Below, piece by piece: positions 27,511-37,396 of a stretch of 64,000 nt of DNA. Source of the stretch: Catellicoccus marimammalium M35/04/3 (GTDB lineage: Bacteria > Bacillota > Bacilli > Lactobacillales > Catellicoccaceae); the NCBI RefSeq assembly GCF_000313915.1, contig NZ_AMYT01000021.1:89795-153794 (forward strand). Reading direction: 5' to 3'. The position numbers were made by a program, and so were the translations under genes. The first letter of the stretch is position 1; each line of letters starts with the position of its first letter. The notes beneath the pieces were generated by a model, which was given only the letters and a program-made list of their open reading frames with translations, did not search any database and was not told the DNA's origin.

Positions 27511-29121
27511 ATGGCAAAATATATTTTTGTAACTGGAGGAGTCGTATCATCAATCGGGAAAGGAATTGTAGCCGCAAGTTTAGGACGTTTATTAAAAAAT
27601 CGCGGATTGAAAGTAACGGTTCAAAAATTTGATCCTTACATCAACGTAGACCCAGGAACAATGAGTCCTTATCAACACGGTGAAGTTTTCGTAACAGAAG
27701 ATGGAGCAGAAACAGACTTAGACTTAGGTCACTATGAACGTTTTATCGATATTAACTTAAATAAATTCTCTAACGTAACAACAGGGAAAATTTATCAAGA
27801 AGTATTACGTAAAGAACGTAAAGGTGAATATTTAGGAGCTACTGTACAAGTAATTCCTCATATCACAGATATGATTAAAGAGAAAATCAAACGTGCCGCA
27901 AGCTTAACAGATGCAGATATCATTATTACTGAAGTAGGTGGTACAGTTGGAGATATCGAATCTTTACCATTCTTAGAAGCATTACGTCAAATGAAAAAAG
28001 ATATGGGTAAAGATAATGTAATGTACATTCATACAACTTTAATTCCATATTTACGCGCTGCAGGAGAAATGAAAACAAAACCTACACAACATAGCGTAAA
28101 AGAATTACGTAGTTTAGGGATCCAACCAGATATGTTAGTGGTTCGTACAGAACAACCAATTACACAATCTATGCGTGATAAATTAGCACAATTTTGTGAC
28201 GTAGAACCAGAAGCAGTTATTGAATCTTTAGATGTGGATACATTGTATACGATTCCACTAAACTTACAAAAACAAAACATGGATGAAATTGTTTGTGAAC
28301 ACTTAAAACTAGACACACCACCTGCAGATATGACAGAATGGAAAGAGCTAGAAAATAAAGTGTTGAATTTAAAACACAAAGTACGCATTGCTTTAGTCGG
28401 TAAATATGTAGAATTACCAGATGCTTATATTTCAGTAGTAGAAGCATTGAAACATGCCGGATATGTTCATGATACAGATATCGATATTGATTGGATTAAC
28501 TCTGAAGAAGTGACTGCAGAAAACGTCGATGAATTATTAAAAGATGTCGATGGAATTGTTGTTCCTGGAGGATATGGTAGTCGTGGTTTAGATGGAAAAG
28601 CAGAAGCAATTCGTTATGCTCGTGAAAACGATGTGCCATTCTTAGGTATGTGTTTAGGAATGCAAATGGCAGTTATCGAATTTGGTCGCAATGTTTGTGG
28701 ACTAGAAGATGTTCATTCTGCAGAAACTCATCCAGATGCTAAAAATAAAGTTATTGATTTAATGAGTGACCAACAGGATGTAGAAGAAATGGGAAATACA
28801 CAACGTTTAGGTGCATACCCATGTAAATTGAAAAAAGGTACTGTTGCTTGGGAAGCTTATGACCATGCGGATGTAGTACAAGAACGTCACCGTCACCGCT
28901 ATGAATTTAACAATAAATATCGTGATTTATACGAACAAAATGGTATGGTAATTTCTGGTACTTCTCCAGATAATCGCTTAGTGGAAATTGTTGAAATTCC
29001 AACAAACCGTTTCTTTGTGGCAGCGCAATTCCACCCAGAATTAATTTCTAGACCAAATCGTCCACAAGCTTTATTCAAAGCATTTATTGAAGCTTGTGTC
29101 GAAAAAGAAAATAAACAATAA
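27511..29121 (+). CDS. pyrG: CTP synthase
   Basis: 536 residues. N-terminal amidoligase domain starts [18 protein letters not shown] with the ATP loop; C-terminal class I glutaminase domain (from about 290) has nucleophile Cys in [11 protein letters not shown] and His-Glu in QFHPE. Converts UTP, ATP and glutamine to CTP. Start is ATG 27511, preceded by GGAGGT; the ATG at 27499 overlaps that site. Controlled by the attenuator at 27393-27473. Confidence 0.97.
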   Translation: MAKYIFVTGGVVSSIGKGIVAASLGRLLKNRGLKVTVQKFDPYINVDPGTMSPYQHGEVFVTEDGAETDLDLGHYERFIDINLNKFSNVTTGKIYQEVLRKERKGEYLGATVQVIPHITDMIKEKIKRAASLTDADIIITEVGGTVGDIESLPFLEALRQMKKDMGKDNVMYIHTTLIPYLRAAGEMKTKPTQHSVKELRSLGIQPDMLVVRTEQPITQSMRDKLAQFCDVEPEAVIESLDVDTLYTIPLNLQKQNMDEIVCEHLKLDTPPADMTEWKELENKVLNLKHKVRIALVGKYVELPDAYISVVEALKHAGYVHDTDIDIDWINSEEVTAENVDELLKDVDGIVVPGGYGSRGLDGKAEAIRYARENDVPFLGMCLGMQMAVIEFGRNVCGLEDVHSAETHPDAKNKVIDLMSDQQDVEEMGNTQRLGAYPCKLKKGTVAWEAYDHADVVQERHRHRYEFNNKYRDLYEQNGMVISGTSPDNRLVEIVEIPTNRFFVAAQFHPELISRPNRPQALFKAFIEACVEKENKQ

Positions 29122-29133
29122 AAGGAAGGGTAC

Positions 29134-29163
29134 AAAAAAACCAAGACTATACTTGGTTTTTTT
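29134..29163 (+). terminator. pyrG terminator
   Basis: AAAAAAACCAAG/CTTGGTTTTTTT with 6-base loop. Confidence 0.9.
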
Positions 29164-29202
29164 AGACGAAACATGAAGCAAAAAGGGAGAGAACAAGACA
29201 AA

Positions 29203-29838
29203 ATGATCGTATTAGCTGGAATGATTGGAGTAGGAAAGAGCTCCTATACTGAAATGATTGCTCGCCATTTGGGCACAGAAGCTTTCTATGAGGAAGTAGA
29301 TAACAATCCAATTTTAGATAAATTTTATGAAGATCCAAAACGTTGGGCTTTCAGTTTACAAATTTATTTCTTAAACAAACGTTTCCGTTCTATCAAACAA
29401 GCACTTCATGATGCAAATAATGTATTAGACCGTTCAATTTATGAAGATGCTTTATTTACACGCGTTAATAATATGCAAGGAAATATCAGTGATGTAGATT
29501 TAAACATTTACAATGACTTATTAGAAAATATGATGCAAGAAATTGATAGCTTACCTAAAAAGGCACCAGATCTTTTAATTTACTTAGAAGCAGATTTTGA
29601 TACAATTTTAGCTCATATTAAAAAACGTGGACGTAGTTTCGAACAAGTGGATGATGATCCAGAATTGTTAGAATACTACAAATTACTATATAGTCAATAT
29701 GGTCAATGGTTTGAAGATTACCATTACTCTCCAAAAATTAAAATTTCTGTGGATGAATATGATATTATTGAAAATCCAGAAAATGAAGAAAAAGTTATGA
29801 AAATCATTGAAAAAGCATTGGAAGATGCTCGTAAATAA
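29203..29838 (+). CDS. Deoxynucleoside kinase (dAdo/dGuo kinase type)
   Basis: 211-residue deoxynucleoside kinase: P-loop LAGMIGVGKSSY at the N-terminus, the substrate-binding EEVDNNPILDKFY, the DRSIYEDALF (DRS) motif and the LID region KKRGRSFEQ. Such enzymes salvage deoxyadenosine or deoxyguanosine in lactic acid bacteria. Start taken as ATG 29203, which places the P-loop at the usual position; an ATG at 29173 is possible but has no ribosome binding site. Specificity is not readable. Confidence 0.85.
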   Translation: MIVLAGMIGVGKSSYTEMIARHLGTEAFYEEVDNNPILDKFYEDPKRWAFSLQIYFLNKRFRSIKQALHDANNVLDRSIYEDALFTRVNNMQGNISDVDLNIYNDLLENMMQEIDSLPKKAPDLLIYLEADFDTILAHIKKRGRSFEQVDDDPELLEYYKLLYSQYGQWFEDYHYSPKIKISVDEYDIIENPENEEKVMKIIEKALEDARK

Positions 29839-29977
29839 TTCATTTATTATGAATGATTTAGAAAAAAAATGTAATCTTTTCATTATCCAATGAAATAGGG
29901 TGGCAGAAGAGAGATAAATTTGGTAAAATAAAGACATCAAGAAAATGTCTAAAAGACACAATTAGGAGGAAATTGAC

Positions 29978-30844
29978 ATGCCATTAGTTTCAGCTAAAGA
30001 AATGTTAGAAAAAGCACGTGCTGGTCATTATGCAATCGGTGCGTTCAACACAAATAACTTAGAATGGACAAAAGCAATCTTAACAGCAGCAGAAGAAATG
30101 AAATCTCCTGTAATCATCCAAACATCTATGGGTGCTGCTAAATACATCGGTGGCTACAAAATGGCTTACGATTTAGTAAACGATTTAATGGAATCAATGA
30201 ATATCACTGTTCCTGTAGCTTTACACTTAGACCACGGTGAATACGAAGACGCATTAGAATGTATCGCTGTAGGTTACACTTCAGTTATGTTCGATGGTTC
30301 TCATTTACCATTCGAAGAAAACGTTGAAAAAGCGAAAAAAGTTATCGCTGAAGCACACGCTAAAGGAATCTCTGTTGAATGTGAAGTTGGTTCAATCGGT
30401 GGAGAAGAAGACGGCGTAGTTGGTGCTGGTGAATTAGCAGATCCAGAAGAATGTGCAGCAATGGCTGAATTAGGAGTTGACTTCTTAGCAGCTGGTATTG
30501 GTAACATTCACGGTGTTTACCCAGAAAACTGGGCTGGATTAAACTTCGAACGTTTACAAGAAATCTCAGAAAAAATTAACGGATTACCAATGGTATTACA
30601 CGGTGGTTCAGGAATTCCTAAAGAACAAATTGAAAAAGCAATTGAATTAGGTGTTTCAAAAATCAACGTTAACACTGAATGCCAATTAGTATTCGAAGAA
30701 GCTACTCGTAAATATATTGAATCAGGCGCTAGCCAAGAAGGTAAAGGATTTGACCCTCGTAAATTATTAGCACCAGGTACACAAGCAATCATCGACTTAG
30801 TTAAAGATCGTATGACTTGGTTTGGTTCAGCTGGTAAAGCGTAA
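29978..30844 (+). CDS. fba: Fructose-1,6-bisphosphate aldolase, class II
   Basis: 288-residue zinc aldolase of glycolysis. Metal and catalytic residues are in VALHLDHGEYEDAL (His and Asp about 81-85), the glutamate in EVGSIGGEEDG, and GNIHGVYP and VLHGGSGIP with the later histidines. RBS AGGAGG. Order rpoE-pyrG-fba-rho follows Enterococcus. Codon choice here is more even and optimised (many GGT, GTT, ATC) than in neighbours, consistent with high expression. Confidence 0.97.
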   Translation: MPLVSAKEMLEKARAGHYAIGAFNTNNLEWTKAILTAAEEMKSPVIIQTSMGAAKYIGGYKMAYDLVNDLMESMNITVPVALHLDHGEYEDALECIAVGYTSVMFDGSHLPFEENVEKAKKVIAEAHAKGISVECEVGSIGGEEDGVVGAGELADPEECAAMAELGVDFLAAGIGNIHGVYPENWAGLNFERLQEISEKINGLPMVLHGGSGIPKEQIEKAIELGVSKINVNTECQLVFEEATRKYIESGASQEGKGFDPRKLLAPGTQAIIDLVKDRMTWFGSAGKA

Positions 30845-30856
30845 ATCAAACAAGAG

Positions 30857-30888
30857 AAAGACTTCATCCTCGGATGAGGTCTTTTTTT
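30857..30888 (+). terminator. fba terminator
   Basis: AAAGACTTCATCC pairs with GGATGAGGTCTTT (one G-U), followed by T7. Confidence 0.88.
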
Positions 30889-31011
30889 GTCTGTAGAAAA
30901 TAGTAGACAAATAGAAAGAAATTTTGATAATTAAAAGTGGATAGAAATTAAAGAAAGGAGGAGTTATTTTTCTGTAAAAAGATAACCGCACAGAAGAATA
31001 GCAAAATCTTT

Positions 31012-32274
31012 ATGGCAAATGAATATTTAACAATGGCTGAATTAGAGAAACATACGTTAAAACAACTCTATGAATATGCACGTCAATTCTCTATTAAAGG
31101 CTATAGTAAAATGAATAAAAAAGAATTGGCATTAGCAGTATTGCGTGCACAAGCAGAAGAACAAGGATTTTTTGTCATGGAAGGGGTTCTTGATTTACAA
31201 GGGGATTATGGATTTTTACGTCCCATTAACTATTCACCGAGTCAAGAAGATATTTATATTTCTTCCTCACAAATTCGCCGTTTTGGTTTAAGAAATGGAG
31301 ATTTAGTGACAGGAAAAGCTCGTCCACCAAAAGAAAATGAGCGTTATTATGGATTGATGCATGTAGACTATGTAAATGGAAAAGAACCAGAGGAAGCAAA
31401 ACAACGTCCTCACTTTCCAGCGTTAACTCCAATTTATCCGAATCAAAGAATTCAATTAGAAACGGATACGAATCCTTTATCCACTCGTATGATTGATTTA
31501 TTTTCTCCTGTTGGTTTTGGGCAACGTGGTTTGATTGTAGCTCCACCAAAAGCAGGGAAAACGGAGATTATTAAAGCTGTAGCCAATGGGATTGCGGTGA
31601 ACCATCCAGACAGTCATTTAATTGTCCTTTTAATTGATGAACGTCCAGAAGAAGTAACAGAGATTGAACGTAGTGTTAAAGGGGAAGTAGTTTCTTCTAC
31701 TTTTGACCAACAACCAAGCAATCATGTCAGAATTGCCGATTTAGTATTAGATCGTGCGATGCGTTTAGTCGAAGATAAACAAGATGTAATCATTTTAATG
31801 GATAGTATTACACGTTTAGCTCGAGCAAATAACTTAGTTATTCCAACGAGTGGTCGTACCTTATCTGGAGGAATTGATCCAACTTCGTTTTATCGTCCAA
31901 AAAAATTCTTTGGGGCAGCTAGAAATATTGAAGAAGGAGGTAGTTTAACGATTTTAGCTACCGCCTTAATTGATACAGGGAGTCGGATGGATGATGTGAT
32001 TTATGAAGAGTTTAAAGGAACAGGAAACATGGAATTACATCTTTCTCGTGAACTAGCAGAACGACGCATTTTCCCAGCGATTGATATTAAACGCAGTGGA
32101 ACTAGACGTGATGATTTGTTATTGACACCACAAGATCAAGAAGTGAGTTGGTACTTCCGTCAACAGATGACCAAAGATGGGCTAGAAGTGAGTCGTAAGT
32201 TACATGAATTAATGAAGAAAACAAAGAATAATCAACAATTTGTTGAATTTGTTGAAGAAAAAATTCAAAAATAA
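31012..32274 (+). CDS. rho: Transcription termination factor Rho
   Basis: 420-residue hexameric RNA helicase. Rho-N domain (about 6-45, [15 protein letters not shown]), cold-shock RNA-binding domain (about 50-120, GDYGFLRP), and an ATPase with Walker [12 protein letters not shown] (about 180), Walker [16 protein letters not shown] and the arginine-finger region. The ATG at 31012 has no Shine-Dalgarno nearby; an AAAGGAGGAG lies about 50 bases upstream without a start codon at proper distance. The frame is open back to that site but holds no ATG, GTG or TTG. Confidence 0.94.
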   Translation: MANEYLTMAELEKHTLKQLYEYARQFSIKGYSKMNKKELALAVLRAQAEEQGFFVMEGVLDLQGDYGFLRPINYSPSQEDIYISSSQIRRFGLRNGDLVTGKARPPKENERYYGLMHVDYVNGKEPEEAKQRPHFPALTPIYPNQRIQLETDTNPLSTRMIDLFSPVGFGQRGLIVAPPKAGKTEIIKAVANGIAVNHPDSHLIVLLIDERPEEVTEIERSVKGEVVSSTFDQQPSNHVRIADLVLDRAMRLVEDKQDVIILMDSITRLARANNLVIPTSGRTLSGGIDPTSFYRPKKFFGAARNIEEGGSLTILATALIDTGSRMDDVIYEEFKGTGNMELHLSRELAERRIFPAIDIKRSGTRRDDLLLTPQDQEVSWYFRQQMTKDGLEVSRKLHELMKKTKNNQQFVEFVEEKIQK

Positions 32275-32305
32275 AAAGGATTAAGAGAAAATCTTAATCC
32301 TTTTT
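32273..32305. terminator. Bidirectional terminator between rho and the lactonase-like gene
   Basis: AAAAAGGATTAAGA and TCTTAATCCTTTTT around GAAAA. Confidence 0.9.
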
Positions 32306-32316
32306 GTTTGTTTAAA

Positions 32317-33297
32317 TTATACTTCTGAAGAGATCATTGCTCGGATGCCAGGAACTTTTGTATCATAAGAACATAGTTCAATATGTCCACAAGAATGAAT
32401 CTTGAATAAAGATAAATTATTAGTAAAGGCATTCATTACAAATAAATAATTTTGTTGACGATTTAAACGCATCGTAATTGGAGCAATACCTTCACAAGCA
32501 ATAGAGTTTAAGTAAGTTACATCATGACCTTCATTTTCCAATTTGAAAACAGAAATTGTATTGGTTTCTCGATTACTAATGAATAAGCAACGATCTTTCC
32601 AAAGTACCATATCGGTTGCTATTCCTTTTTGGTGTTGTGGAACCGTGCGGTAAGAATGAACATGAGTGATGGTTCCACCTACTTCATATTGGAAAACATG
32701 TAAATGATGCATTTCTTGATTTAAAGCATAGAAGTATTGATTTTTACTATGGAAAGTAAGATGACTGAAGGCTTCAACAAATGGGAAGGTTGTTTTGCCG
32801 ATCCATTTTAAGTGCCCATTATGAGAAACTTGATAGCAAACAAAAGCTGGTTCTTTTTTCAAGCTAACCATTAAAACATTATCGTTTGTTAATACACAAT
32901 CAATAATATCTTCTTCTACTTCTACTTGTTGTTCGCGAATTAAGTTTCCGCTTTGCTCAATAGTGTAGCTATATAAACTACCATCACGATGAGCACTAAT
33001 TAAGACTCCCCATTCTTTTTGAATGGCTAAACGGAAGGGAGCAGAAGGTTCTTCAAAAGTGCGGTCAATTTGTTGATAATTACTCATATTATTATCATAA
33101 GAGACAATACCGCCTCCCTGGTCGGTACGACAAGCGATAAATAAATGGTTATTTAAATCAAAACAAATATCATTTGGTTCTTTTTCTAGAAGAATTCTTT
33201 TGTAATGGGAAAGAGTCCCTTTTTTTGGATCTAAAAGGATACGATAAACGCCGCCTAAATATTGCTTATCAGTATTACATAGTAAGATCTGTTCCAT
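32317..33297 (-). CDS. Lactonase-family seven-bladed beta-propeller protein
   Basis: 326 residues related to the 6-phosphogluconolactonase (YkgB/Pgl) beta-propeller family: repeated strand units such as NDICFDLNNHLFIACR, FSHLTFHSKNQYFYALN and PITMRLNRQQNYLFVMNAFTNNLSLF. Cytoplasmic, no signal peptide. The family match is recognisable but weak, and I cannot confirm catalytic residues, so an enzymatic role in the pentose phosphate pathway is only one possibility. GAGGGAT ribosome binding site. Single gene facing rho. Confidence 0.65.
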   Translation of the reverse strand: MEQILLCNTDKQYLGGVYRILLDPKKGTLSHYKRILLEKEPNDICFDLNNHLFIACRTDQGGGIVSYDNNMSNYQQIDRTFEEPSAPFRLAIQKEWGVLISAHRDGSLYSYTIEQSGNLIREQQVEVEEDIIDCVLTNDNVLMVSLKKEPAFVCYQVSHNGHLKWIGKTTFPFVEAFSHLTFHSKNQYFYALNQEMHHLHVFQYEVGGTITHVHSYRTVPQHQKGIATDMVLWKDRCLFISNRETNTISVFKLENEGHDVTYLNSIACEGIAPITMRLNRQQNYLFVMNAFTNNLSLFKIHSCGHIELCSYDTKVPGIRAMISSEV

Positions 33298-33436
33298 AAT
33301 ATCCCTCTTTCTTATTTGTTAATTTATCCCTATGTTAATTATACTCCTTAAAATGAGAAATAGGATAGTGAAAAGTTAGATTATTTTTAGACAAAGAAAA
33401 AGTTATGATACAATGGACAAAAAAGGAGGAACGGCA

Positions 33437-34600
33437 ATGAAAGAAAAACAGTCTTCTCATTCATGGTTTTGGAAATTGGTTGCCAATAATAAACTGGTTT
33501 CTGTTTTAGTCATTATTTTATTAATGCTTTTCATCATTAATATGGCAAAACAAGTTTCTTGGTTTTTCCAACCTGTTTTCCAATTCATTGCGATTATTGG
33601 AGCACCTATTTTAGTTTCTGGGGTTCTTTATTATTTATTGAGTCCAATTGTGGACTTTTTAGAAAAAAGAGTGCGTGTTCCACGTACCATTTCCATCATT
33701 TCTTTATTTTTAATTATTGTCTTACTATTGATTTGGGGAGGAATTCATTTAGTTCCTGAAGTCCAAAATCAATTTATGACCTTAAGTAAAAATATCCCGC
33801 ATTATTGGAAAGAAATTACCGATGAGTTTCAATCTTTGATGAAATCAAGTGATTTATCTCAAATCAAAGCGCAGTTAGATTCGATCAACAAAGATATTTA
33901 TGTACAGTTAGGACATATGGGCAAAAAGCTATTTTCTAATGGCTTTTCTGGATTGTCAAATATGGTCAGTGTTGTAGCTAGTATTGTAGTAACGATTGTG
34001 ACTGTACCTTTCATTTTGTTCTATCTATTACGTGATGGAAAACGACTAGAACCTTTTGTTTTGAAATTTTTACCACAAAAAATTCAAGCTTCTGTCCATC
34101 AAGTATTACATGATATTAATGAAAAGGTATCTTCTTATATTCGTGGACAAATTATCGTGGCGATTTCAGTAGCGATTATTTATATGATTGGTTTTAGCTT
34201 AATTGGTTTAGATTATGCGATTGCTTTAGGTACTTTAGCTGGAATCTTTAATATTATTCCCTATCTAGGTTCTTGGTTAACGATGATTCCGGTTGTTATT
34301 ATCGCTCTTGTCACAGGTGGACCAATGATGTTAGTGAAAGTCATCTGTGTTCATTTAGTAGAACAATTGATTGAAGGACACGTATTAGATCCAATCGTTA
34401 TTGGTTCACAAATGGATATTCATCCATTAACCATCATTTTTGTATTATTAACGGCAGGAAAACTATTTGGTATTTTAGGAGTCGTATTAGGAATTCCAGG
34501 TTATGCGACGATTAAAGTTATTGTCGTTCATATTTATAATTGGTATCGAGCAAATTCTGCTCTCTTTGCAGAAGATGAAGCCCCCACAGAGAGTTCTTAA
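33437..34600 (+). CDS. AI-2E family transporter (YtvI/PerM-like permease)
   Basis: 387-residue membrane protein with the eight-helix layout of the PerM/AI-2E family: N-terminal helix pair, long extracytoplasmic amphipathic region (about 110-160) and C-terminal helices with YIRGQIIVAISVAIIY, NIIPYLGSWL and EGHVLDPIVIGS, the family's signatures. Despite the name, members transport varied substrates (some are Na+/H+ antiporters). Start ATG 33437 after AAAGGAGG; an ATG at 33413 precedes the ribosome binding site. Confidence 0.88.
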   Translation: MKEKQSSHSWFWKLVANNKLVSVLVIILLMLFIINMAKQVSWFFQPVFQFIAIIGAPILVSGVLYYLLSPIVDFLEKRVRVPRTISIISLFLIIVLLLIWGGIHLVPEVQNQFMTLSKNIPHYWKEITDEFQSLMKSSDLSQIKAQLDSINKDIYVQLGHMGKKLFSNGFSGLSNMVSVVASIVVTIVTVPFILFYLLRDGKRLEPFVLKFLPQKIQASVHQVLHDINEKVSSYIRGQIIVAISVAIIYMIGFSLIGLDYAIALGTLAGIFNIIPYLGSWLTMIPVVIIALVTGGPMMLVKVICVHLVEQLIEGHVLDPIVIGSQMDIHPLTIIFVLLTAGKLFGILGVVLGIPGYATIKVIVVHIYNWYRANSALFAEDEAPTESS

Positions 34601-34628
34601 CTTCAAGTCTTTGACTTGAAGTTTTTTT
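34599..34628 (+). terminator. Terminator of the AI-2E permease gene
   Basis: AACTTCAAGTC/GACTTGAAGTT with TTT loop and following T run. Confidence 0.88.
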
Positions 34629-34714
34629 GCGTGGATTGAAAAACGTATGATAAAATGATAATGTTCTAGATTTATGATAAGATCTTTACAATAAGAAAGG
34701 AGTCGTCATTTTTA

Positions 34715-36181
34715 ATGACCAATGAGCCGATGAATCTGTCAAAACAAGAAGATTATTATGCTTTACATACTGATTTATATCAAATCAATATGATGTATAC
34801 TTACTGGAAAGAAGGAATTGCGGAAAAAAACGCTGTATTTGAATGTTATTTCCGTTCGATGCCTTTCCAATCAGGATATGCGATTTATGCCGGATTAGAA
34901 CGCATTATTGATTATATTGAAAATTTCCAATTTACGGATGAAGATATTGAATATTTACGTTCATTAGAAATATATGAAGAAGAATTTTTAGCTTATCTAA
35001 AAGCGTTAAAACTACAATTAACGATCCGTGGGGTGAAAGAGGGGGAATTAGTCTTCCATAATGAACCTTTATTACAAGTTGAAGGACCGTTAGCGCAAGG
35101 ACAATTAGTAGAAACAGCCATTTTAAACATTATCAACTACCAAACATTAATTGCCACAAAAGCAGCAAGAATTAAGCAAGTTTGTGGTGATGACTTTGTA
35201 ATGGAATTTGGTGCGCGTCGTGCACAAGAGATGGATGCTGCATTATGGGGAAGTCGTGCAAGCTATATCGGTGGGTTTGATGCCACAAGTAATGTTCGTG
35301 CGAGTAAAAAGTTTGGTATTCCTGTCGCAGGAACGCACGCTCACTCTTTAGTTCAAGCGTATCGCGATGAATATGCGGCTTTTGATGCTTATGCTCGTAC
35401 TCATAAAGATTGTGTCTTTTTAGTAGATACTTATGATACATTGAAAAGTGGAGTACCTAATGCAATTGCGATTGCTGATAAATATGGCGATAAAATCAAT
35501 TTTAAAGGAGTGCGTATCGATAGCGGCGACATGGCGTACATCAGTAAAGAAGTACGTAAGCAGTTGGATGCTGCAGGATATACAGAAGCAAAAATTTATG
35601 CTTCTAATGATTTAGATGAAGACACTATTTTAAGTTTAAAAATGCAACATGCGAAAATTGATGTTTGGGGAGTAGGGACAAAATTAATCACTGCTTTTGA
35701 TCAACCTGCTTTAGGAGCTGTATATAAATTAGTTTCGATTGAAGAAAATGGAGAATGGAAGGATACGATTAAACTTTCTAGTAATGTAGAAAAAGTTACA
35801 ACTCCTGGAAGAAAACAAGTGTGGCGTATTACGGATGCTACAGATGGAAAATCAGAAGGAGATTACATTACCTTTATTGATGAAGACCCAAGAAAACAAG
35901 AAGAATTATTGATGTTCCATCCCGTGCATACTTATATTCAAAAAACATTACATCACTTCCATGCTCGTCCGTTATTAACGACTATTTTTGATCATGGAGT
36001 GTGTGTTTATCAAAAACCATCTTTAGATGAAATTCGACAATTTGCTAAAGAAAACTTAGATTCCCTATGGGGAGAATATAAACGTAATTTGAACCCACAA
36101 GATTATCCTGTGGATCTATCCTTGTCTCTTTGGGAACATAAAAGAGATTTAATTGCAGAATATCGTCAACAAAAAATATAA
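34715..36181 (+). CDS. pncB: Nicotinate phosphoribosyltransferase
   Basis: 488-residue enzyme of NAD salvage converting nicotinate and PRPP to nicotinate mononucleotide. Recognised by LHTDLYQINMMYTYW at the N-terminus, FGARRAQEMDAALWG, the histidine in VAGTHAHSLVQ and FKGVRIDSGDMAYIS. Length fits the Gram-positive type. nadE, its usual partner, is not adjacent. The spacing from AAAGGAG to the ATG is a little long (12 bases); a second ATG at 34730 is an alternative. Confidence 0.94.
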   Translation: MTNEPMNLSKQEDYYALHTDLYQINMMYTYWKEGIAEKNAVFECYFRSMPFQSGYAIYAGLERIIDYIENFQFTDEDIEYLRSLEIYEEEFLAYLKALKLQLTIRGVKEGELVFHNEPLLQVEGPLAQGQLVETAILNIINYQTLIATKAARIKQVCGDDFVMEFGARRAQEMDAALWGSRASYIGGFDATSNVRASKKFGIPVAGTHAHSLVQAYRDEYAAFDAYARTHKDCVFLVDTYDTLKSGVPNAIAIADKYGDKINFKGVRIDSGDMAYISKEVRKQLDAAGYTEAKIYASNDLDEDTILSLKMQHAKIDVWGVGTKLITAFDQPALGAVYKLVSIEENGEWKDTIKLSSNVEKVTTPGRKQVWRITDATDGKSEGDYITFIDEDPRKQEELLMFHPVHTYIQKTLHHFHARPLLTTIFDHGVCVYQKPSLDEIRQFAKENLDSLWGEYKRNLNPQDYPVDLSLSLWEHKRDLIAEYRQQKI

Positions 36182-36230
36182 AAAAAGACGACTAGTAGGA
36201 GAAAGGCTTCCACTAGTCGTTTTTTTATTT
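36182..36230. terminator. Bidirectional terminator between pncB and the HTH/coiled-coil gene
   Basis: ACGACTAGT (36188-36196) and ACTAGTCGT (36212-36220) with A and T runs; the minus-strand gene's stop codon lies at its edge. Confidence 0.88.
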
Positions 36231-37112
36231 TTTCCCAAATAAACGTTGGAAAAATCCAGGTTTCTTTTCTTCTTTTGGCTCTTCTGTTTTTGTTTCTTCT
36301 GTCTTTGTTGTTTCAGCAGTCGTAGATTGTGTTTCAAAAGGAGAATTTCCTAACGCTTTCTTTTCAGCAGCGATTTGTTCTTGTTCTTCTTTTTCTTTAG
36401 CTTTTTTGGCTTCCCAATCGGCTTTCATTTGCTCTAATTCTTTACGTTCTGCTTCTACTTTTTGACGTGCTTCTTCGGCTTTTTTCGCTAAATCTGCTTG
36501 TTTTTTCGTTTCTTCTTCTAAACGTTTTTGTTGTTCAATCATCTTTTCTTGTTGTTCTTTTAAAAGATGAGTTTCTTTTTGAATAGTTGCTACATTCTCT
36601 TGTAATTGTTTAGTTTCAGCCATCGTTTGTTCACTGTTATCAGAAATTAAATGTTGTGACTGTTGAATCATTGGTTTTACTTCTTGGAATTCTTTTCTAA
36701 CATCCATCGTAAAAGCAGTCATTACTTGAATTAACTGATCAATTTTTTTACTTTGTTGATCGATAATCGCTAATAATTCTTGAGTAGAAGGATTAGCAGA
36801 AATTGCTTCTTTTGGAACAATCGCTTGTGTGTCCTTTTCAAAATAACTAGCATATTTTTCATCATCAATCATTTTTTCGATAATATTTTTGATTGGTTTT
36901 TTTGTATCATCACTTAATTTTTTAATTTCTTGGAATAGTAAGATGTTTTGGTGATTATAGGTTCGAACATTTTGGTCTGTACGTTCGAAAAAGTTTTCAT
37001 CAGAAGTAGATTCTTCGATGATTTGACTATATTTACGTAACGTTGTAGGCGCGATTCCAATTGCTTCAGCAGCTTCTTTTGGAAACAAACGACCTTGGAA
37101 TGTTTCTGTCAT
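36225..37112 (-). CDS. MerR-like HTH, long coiled coil and basic amphipathic tail (RacA/Par-like)
   Basis: 295 residues in three parts. Residues about 8-80 form a MerR-type DNA-binding region (FPKEAAEAIGIAPTTLRKYS ... YNHQNILLFQEIKKL). Residues about 110-255 are continuous coiled coil, very rich in Gln, Glu and Lys. After an acidic Thr/Glu linker the protein ends PGFFQRLFGKK, a basic aromatic tail able to touch membrane. This layout recalls chromosome anchor RacA and the one-protein plasmid partition protein Par of pSK1. There is no ligand-binding domain as in true MerR regulators. Function is inference. It is divergent from the pseudo-recombinase gene. Confidence 0.6.
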   Translation of the reverse strand: MTETFQGRLFPKEAAEAIGIAPTTLRKYSQIIEESTSDENFFERTDQNVRTYNHQNILLFQEIKKLSDDTKKPIKNIIEKMIDDEKYASYFEKDTQAIVPKEAISANPSTQELLAIIDQQSKKIDQLIQVMTAFTMDVRKEFQEVKPMIQQSQHLISDNSEQTMAETKQLQENVATIQKETHLLKEQQEKMIEQQKRLEEETKKQADLAKKAEEARQKVEAERKELEQMKADWEAKKAKEKEEQEQIAAEKKALGNSPFETQSTTAETTKTEETKTEEPKEEKKPGFFQRLFGKK

Positions 37113-37140
37113 TTTCTTTCTCCTTTAATTATAGTATCCG

Positions 37141-37234
37141 TGTCGCCGATGCGCGGCGGCCATCCTCTCTTATTATAGATAATAACGCAGAATAGGGCAA
37201 GTTGCTATATCGCTATCATGTCGCGATGCGATAT
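37141..37234. repeat. GC-rich direct and inverted repeats in the divergent intergenic region
   Basis: TGTCGCCGATGCG (37141-37153) and TGTCGCGATGCG (37219-37230) are near-identical direct repeats 78 bases apart. The first overlaps a 7-bp inverted repeat (37142-37160); the second overlaps ATATCGC (37207-37213) and GCGATAT (37228-37234). They stand out as GC islands in AT-rich DNA between two genes for DNA-binding proteins. Confidence 0.6.
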
Positions 37235-37396
37235 GGTTGGAAAAAAACAAACAGTTCTCAAAAATGTATTATGGATTACCAATTCTTTACATTGCATATT
37301 TCAAAAATAATGTAGTATTATAAATTCATAAATAACAAATTATTGGAAAAATTGAAAAAATAAAAGAACGATGAGGCCAAGAAAGAAGGAAAGAAG

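Noticed and set aside
30950..31011. Upstream extension of rho to the AGGAGG
   Set aside because: The frame is open but has no ATG, GTG or TTG, and the known Rho N-terminus fits the ATG at 31012.
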